NCBI RefSeq assembly: GCF_001421435.1
Contig: NZ_LMKA01000123.1
Coordinates: forward strand, 1-64,000
Length of the DNA stretch: 64,000 nucleotides
Reading direction: 5' to 3'
From: Chryseobacterium sp. Leaf201
GTDB taxonomy: Bacteria; Bacteroidota; Bacteroidia; Flavobacteriales; Weeksellaceae
Positions 61,587 to 64,000 of this stretch are shown here, piece after piece (within the stretch, counting starts at the first letter, position 1; every line of letters starts with the position of its first letter). Below the pieces are notes generated by a model. It searched no databases and was not told the origin of the DNA. It saw only the letters and a list, made by a program, of their open reading frames with translations. The position numbers were made by a program, and so were the translations under genes.

Positions 61587-62076
61587 AAAACTTTCAGCCA
61601 TGAACATTCAGTGACCGGCTTTAATTAAATAATAAAGTAACCTTTATTGGTTACTATTGAAAAGCTCCATACAATGGAGCTTTTTCTGTTTCATACACTG
61701 ACAGTTGTCATTATTATATGCTACCGGCTGTTTGAAATATCAGAAATTTATAATGAGCTTGGTACGTTGAATTTAGCATTGTATTTGTTAACCTGTTGTT
61801 GAATTACCGCCATCATCCTAGCCCCGATAGAAATGAAAATCCTTTTGTTGGAAAACAAAAGATTGCAATGGATAGCGGGAAACAGCTTCAAAAAATAAGA
61901 CTACTTTATTCCTTCCCGTTTTTTTAAGACTTTATAAACTGGTAATTTAAACCTTCAGCGCAGATTCAGGCTGATCTTTTTATCCTAAACCGCAATTTAT
62001 CTTTCATTATAATATATTCATAAATTATTTAAAAATAGATACAGCTTTTTCATTTTTCAATAATTATTTTTGTACG
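61587..62076. other. 490-bp intergenic region after porV
   Basis: Two hairpins lie near the porV end (AGTAACC 61636-61642 with GGTTACT 61649-61655; and the terminator at 61661). The remainder is A+T-rich with no gene, RNA or repeat that I can see. Confidence 0.5.
61661..61686 (+). terminator. porV terminator
   Basis: AAAGCTCCAT (61661-61670) and ATGGAGCTTT (61674-61683) form a 10-bp stem with a 3-nt loop and T tail. Confidence 0.85.
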
Positions 62077-64000
62077 ATGAACTATTCTGCAGAGCTTAAA
62101 AAATTTGTAACCAGCCAGTATGTGTATTCTGCCATCAGGATTACGCTGGCTACCGTTCTGCCGTGTCTTGTTCTTGCCCATTTCGGGATCCTGAAAGAAT
62201 ACTTCCTTTTTCCGCTCGGGACCAGCTTTGTGGCTCTGACCGATCAGCCGGGCCCTTTTATCCGCAGGAGAAATGCCCTGGCCTTTGCCATTATCTGCTT
62301 TGTCTTTGTAGCGATGGTTGCCAGCCTGGTGATGCATGTTAAAATCCTTGTTTTTGCCGAACTCATCGTTTTCGGAATGTTTTTTTCCCTGATCGGAGTG
62401 TACGGACAGAGGCTTGCCGCAGTTGGCTCCCTGTCCCTGGTTGTTCTGGCGATCTTTATTGACGGCCATCTTACAGGCGCCAATATTTTCAAAAGCCTGC
62501 TGATCTTTGCTTCCGGATGCACCTGGTTCCTGTTGATATTTTTAGTGGTTACCACCATCCAGCCTTATAAGCTGGCCAGCCAGATGATCGGAGAAAATTA
62601 CCTCCAGCTGGCGGAATTTTTAAAGATAAAAGCCAATTATTACCAGAAAAATCCTGATTTTGATAAGCTGACCACTCAGGTGATTGCCAAACAGATCGAA
62701 ATAAAAAACCTTCAGGAAGAAACCCGGGAAACTGTTTTTAAAACAAGGACAATCGTTAATGAATCGACCACCACCAGCCGTCTGCTGATGCTGATGTTCC
62801 TGAATTCCATGGATCTTCATGAAAAGCTGATGACCTCGGAAAGTGATTACCAGAAATTACAGCAGAGTTTCGGGGATACCATGATCCTTGTGACGGTGCA
62901 TGACTATCTGAACCTTCTGGCCGAAGAAATCACCAACATCGGTATTTCCCTGCAGATCGGGACCAGAGCGAAGCCTACATTTGACTTAGAAACTGAGCTG
63001 AGAAGCCTCAACCACCACTATTTCGAACTCAGGAACAAACGTATTTCCCCTGATAATTTTGAGAACTTTATGGTCCTGCGCCAGATCCTGATGCGCATCA
63101 ATGAAATCACAAAAGAAATCAACGAGATCTACAAAGTTTTCTCACAGAATGTAAAGCTGGCTAAAAGCCTTTCCACGGGTCTGGACCTGAAAAAATTCAT
63201 GCCGAATGAAGAAAAACTGAACATTAAAGTTTTAAAGAATAATATTTCCTTTTCTTCATCCCATTTTAGGCATGCCCTGAGAATTACCATTGCCCTGCTC
63301 ATCGGATACCTGTTTTCCCTGTTCCAGTTTTTGGGAATAGGGCATACGTACTGGATTTTAATTACGATTGTCGCGATCCTGAAGCCTGCCTACTCTATTA
63401 CCAAAAAAAGGAACCTGCTGAGGCTGTACGGAACCATTGCCGGTGCTGTAATTGCCTATGGGATCCTTCATTTCATCCAGGTGAATGAAGCGTTGTTTAC
63501 CATCCTTTTGCTGAGCATGATCATGTGCTTCAGCTTTCTGAAAGGAAAATATTTCTGGGCGGTTCTATTTATGACCATCTACGTATTCCTGAGCTTTAAT
63601 TTTTTAAGTCCGGGCAACGTGAATATCATTTTCAGGGACCGGATTGTAGATACGGCCATCGCTGCAGCCATTACGTCACTGGTTGCCTATGTCGTGCTGC
63701 CGGTATGGGAACATACCCAGAACCTGGACCTGATGAAAAAATCTGCAGAATCCAATCTGCTGTATTTCCAGAGTGTGATCTCCAAATTCCTGGAAGAAAG
63801 CTTTGACCTGGAAGACTATAAGGTAAAGCGAAAAAATGCCATTATTTCTCTGGCCAATCTTTCGGATAACTTTCAGCGAATGATTTCCGAACCTAAAAAC
63901 CAGCAGAAAAAGCTGGAGGTGGTCCATCAGTTTGTCGCCACTTCCCACCTGATAACCGCCTATACCGCATCTTTGTCTCAATATGTAAAAAATGACGAAA
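62077..64000 (+). CDS. FUSC/YccS-like inner membrane protein (3' partial)
   Basis: The frame opens at ATG 62077 (MNYSAELKKFVTSQYVYSAI) and stays open to the window edge; about 641 residues are visible. It has an N-terminal block of about six transmembrane helices (about 18-175), a soluble helical region (about 180-400) and a second block (about 405-545, with RHALRITIALLIGYLFSLFQ and YWILITIVAILKPAYSITKK). This duplicated layout defines FUSC (fusaric acid resistance-like, YccS/YhfK) proteins. Role in efflux or envelope homeostasis is unproven. The ATG is preceded by an A+T-rich stretch without a clear promoter. Confidence 0.88.
   Translation, partial: MNYSAELKKFVTSQYVYSAIRITLATVLPCLVLAHFGILKEYFLFPLGTSFVALTDQPGPFIRRRNALAFAIICFVFVAMVASLVMHVKILVFAELIVFGMFFSLIGVYGQRLAAVGSLSLVVLAIFIDGHLTGANIFKSLLIFASGCTWFLLIFLVVTTIQPYKLASQMIGENYLQLAEFLKIKANYYQKNPDFDKLTTQVIAKQIEIKNLQEETRETVFKTRTIVNESTTTSRLLMLMFLNSMDLHEKLMTSESDYQKLQQSFGDTMILVTVHDYLNLLAEEITNIGISLQIGTRAKPTFDLETELRSLNHHYFELRNKRISPDNFENFMVLRQILMRINEITKEINEIYKVFSQNVKLAKSLSTGLDLKKFMPNEEKLNIKVLKNNISFSSSHFRHALRITIALLIGYLFSLFQFLGIGHTYWILITIVAILKPAYSITKKRNLLRLYGTIAGAVIAYGILHFIQVNEALFTILLLSMIMCFSFLKGKYFWAVLFMTIYVFLSFNFLSPGNVNIIFRDRIVDTAIAAAITSLVAYVVLPVWEHTQNLDLMKKSAESNLLYFQSVISKFLEESFDLEDYKVKRKNAIISLANLSDNFQRMISEPKNQQKKLEVVHQFVATSHLITAYTASLSQYVKNDE

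Noticed and set aside
22160-64000. tRNA or rRNA genes in the chromosomal intergenic regions
   Set aside because: I read the larger gaps and saw no cloverleaf with a TTCRA T-loop and CCA-side pairing, nor rRNA-like sequence.

Overview
The window is chromosomal DNA of a Bacteroidota bacterium of the class Flavobacteriia, most likely Chryseobacterium or a close Weeksellaceae relative. The evidence is a gldJ-porU-porV block (type IX secretion and gliding), a secreted protein with a type A T9SS sorting domain, Bacteroidota promoters (TTTG, 19-21 nt, TAnnTTTG), weak Shine-Dalgarno signals and low G+C. Both edges cut genes: the left-edge gene is open to base 1 and the right-edge FUSC gene runs past base 64000.

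Bases 1 to about 22160 are an integrated, A+T-rich accessory element. Its right end is a tyrosine integrase next to the 3' end of mnmE. Inward lie an excisionase-like protein, a VapE/VirE-type ATPase, a Toprim primase and a winged-helix replication protein, which suggests a satellite or integrative mobilizable element. The cargo is defence-like: a large STAND-effector-like protein with three tandem small paralogues; a DUF3990-type ADP-ribosyltransferase-like gene with an overlapping partner; an AbiC-like membrane protein; an ApeA-type HEPN protein; and a four-gene operon, coupled by overlaps, encoding a multi-HTH DNA-binding protein, a 59-aa protein, a DndD ATPase and a DndE domain fused to a HerA/FtsK-like ATPase. 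DndA, DndB and DndC are absent.

The most exciting locus is 8199-10586. A small HTH regulator diverges from an ECF-type sigma factor with an extra C-terminal HTH. One base after the sigma stop codon comes a Cas12f homologue whose RuvC-I Asp and RuvC-II Glu are replaced (Ser227, Lys322) and whose C-terminal zinc finger and RuvC-III are missing. A good promoter (8269-8300) fires into a roughly 125-nt nested stem RNA capped by a UUCG tetraloop. After the Cas12f-like gene are two hairpins, an ACAAC-ending repeat-like segment and a candidate guide. I infer a nuclease-dead, RNA-guided transcription system in which dCas12f recruits its own sigma factor.

Bases 22142 to 64000 are ordinary chromosome: mnmE, Xaa-Pro aminopeptidase, topoisomerase IB, proline catabolism (pruA), small lipoproteins, a thioredoxin-fold protein, fabH, corA, a membrane patatin, a T9SS substrate, Tag glycosylase, a tetR-tolC-emrA-emrB efflux operon, the DNA polymerase III delta' subunit, an outer-membrane protein with lptC, anmK, a Nudix hydrolase, murF, gldJ, porU, porV and a FUSC membrane protein. 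Rho-independent hairpins separate most units. Three genes (mnmE, holB, murF) carry a TAnnTTTG box exactly 4 nt before ATG, which suggests leaderless transcripts. I saw no rRNA, tRNA or conventional CRISPR array.
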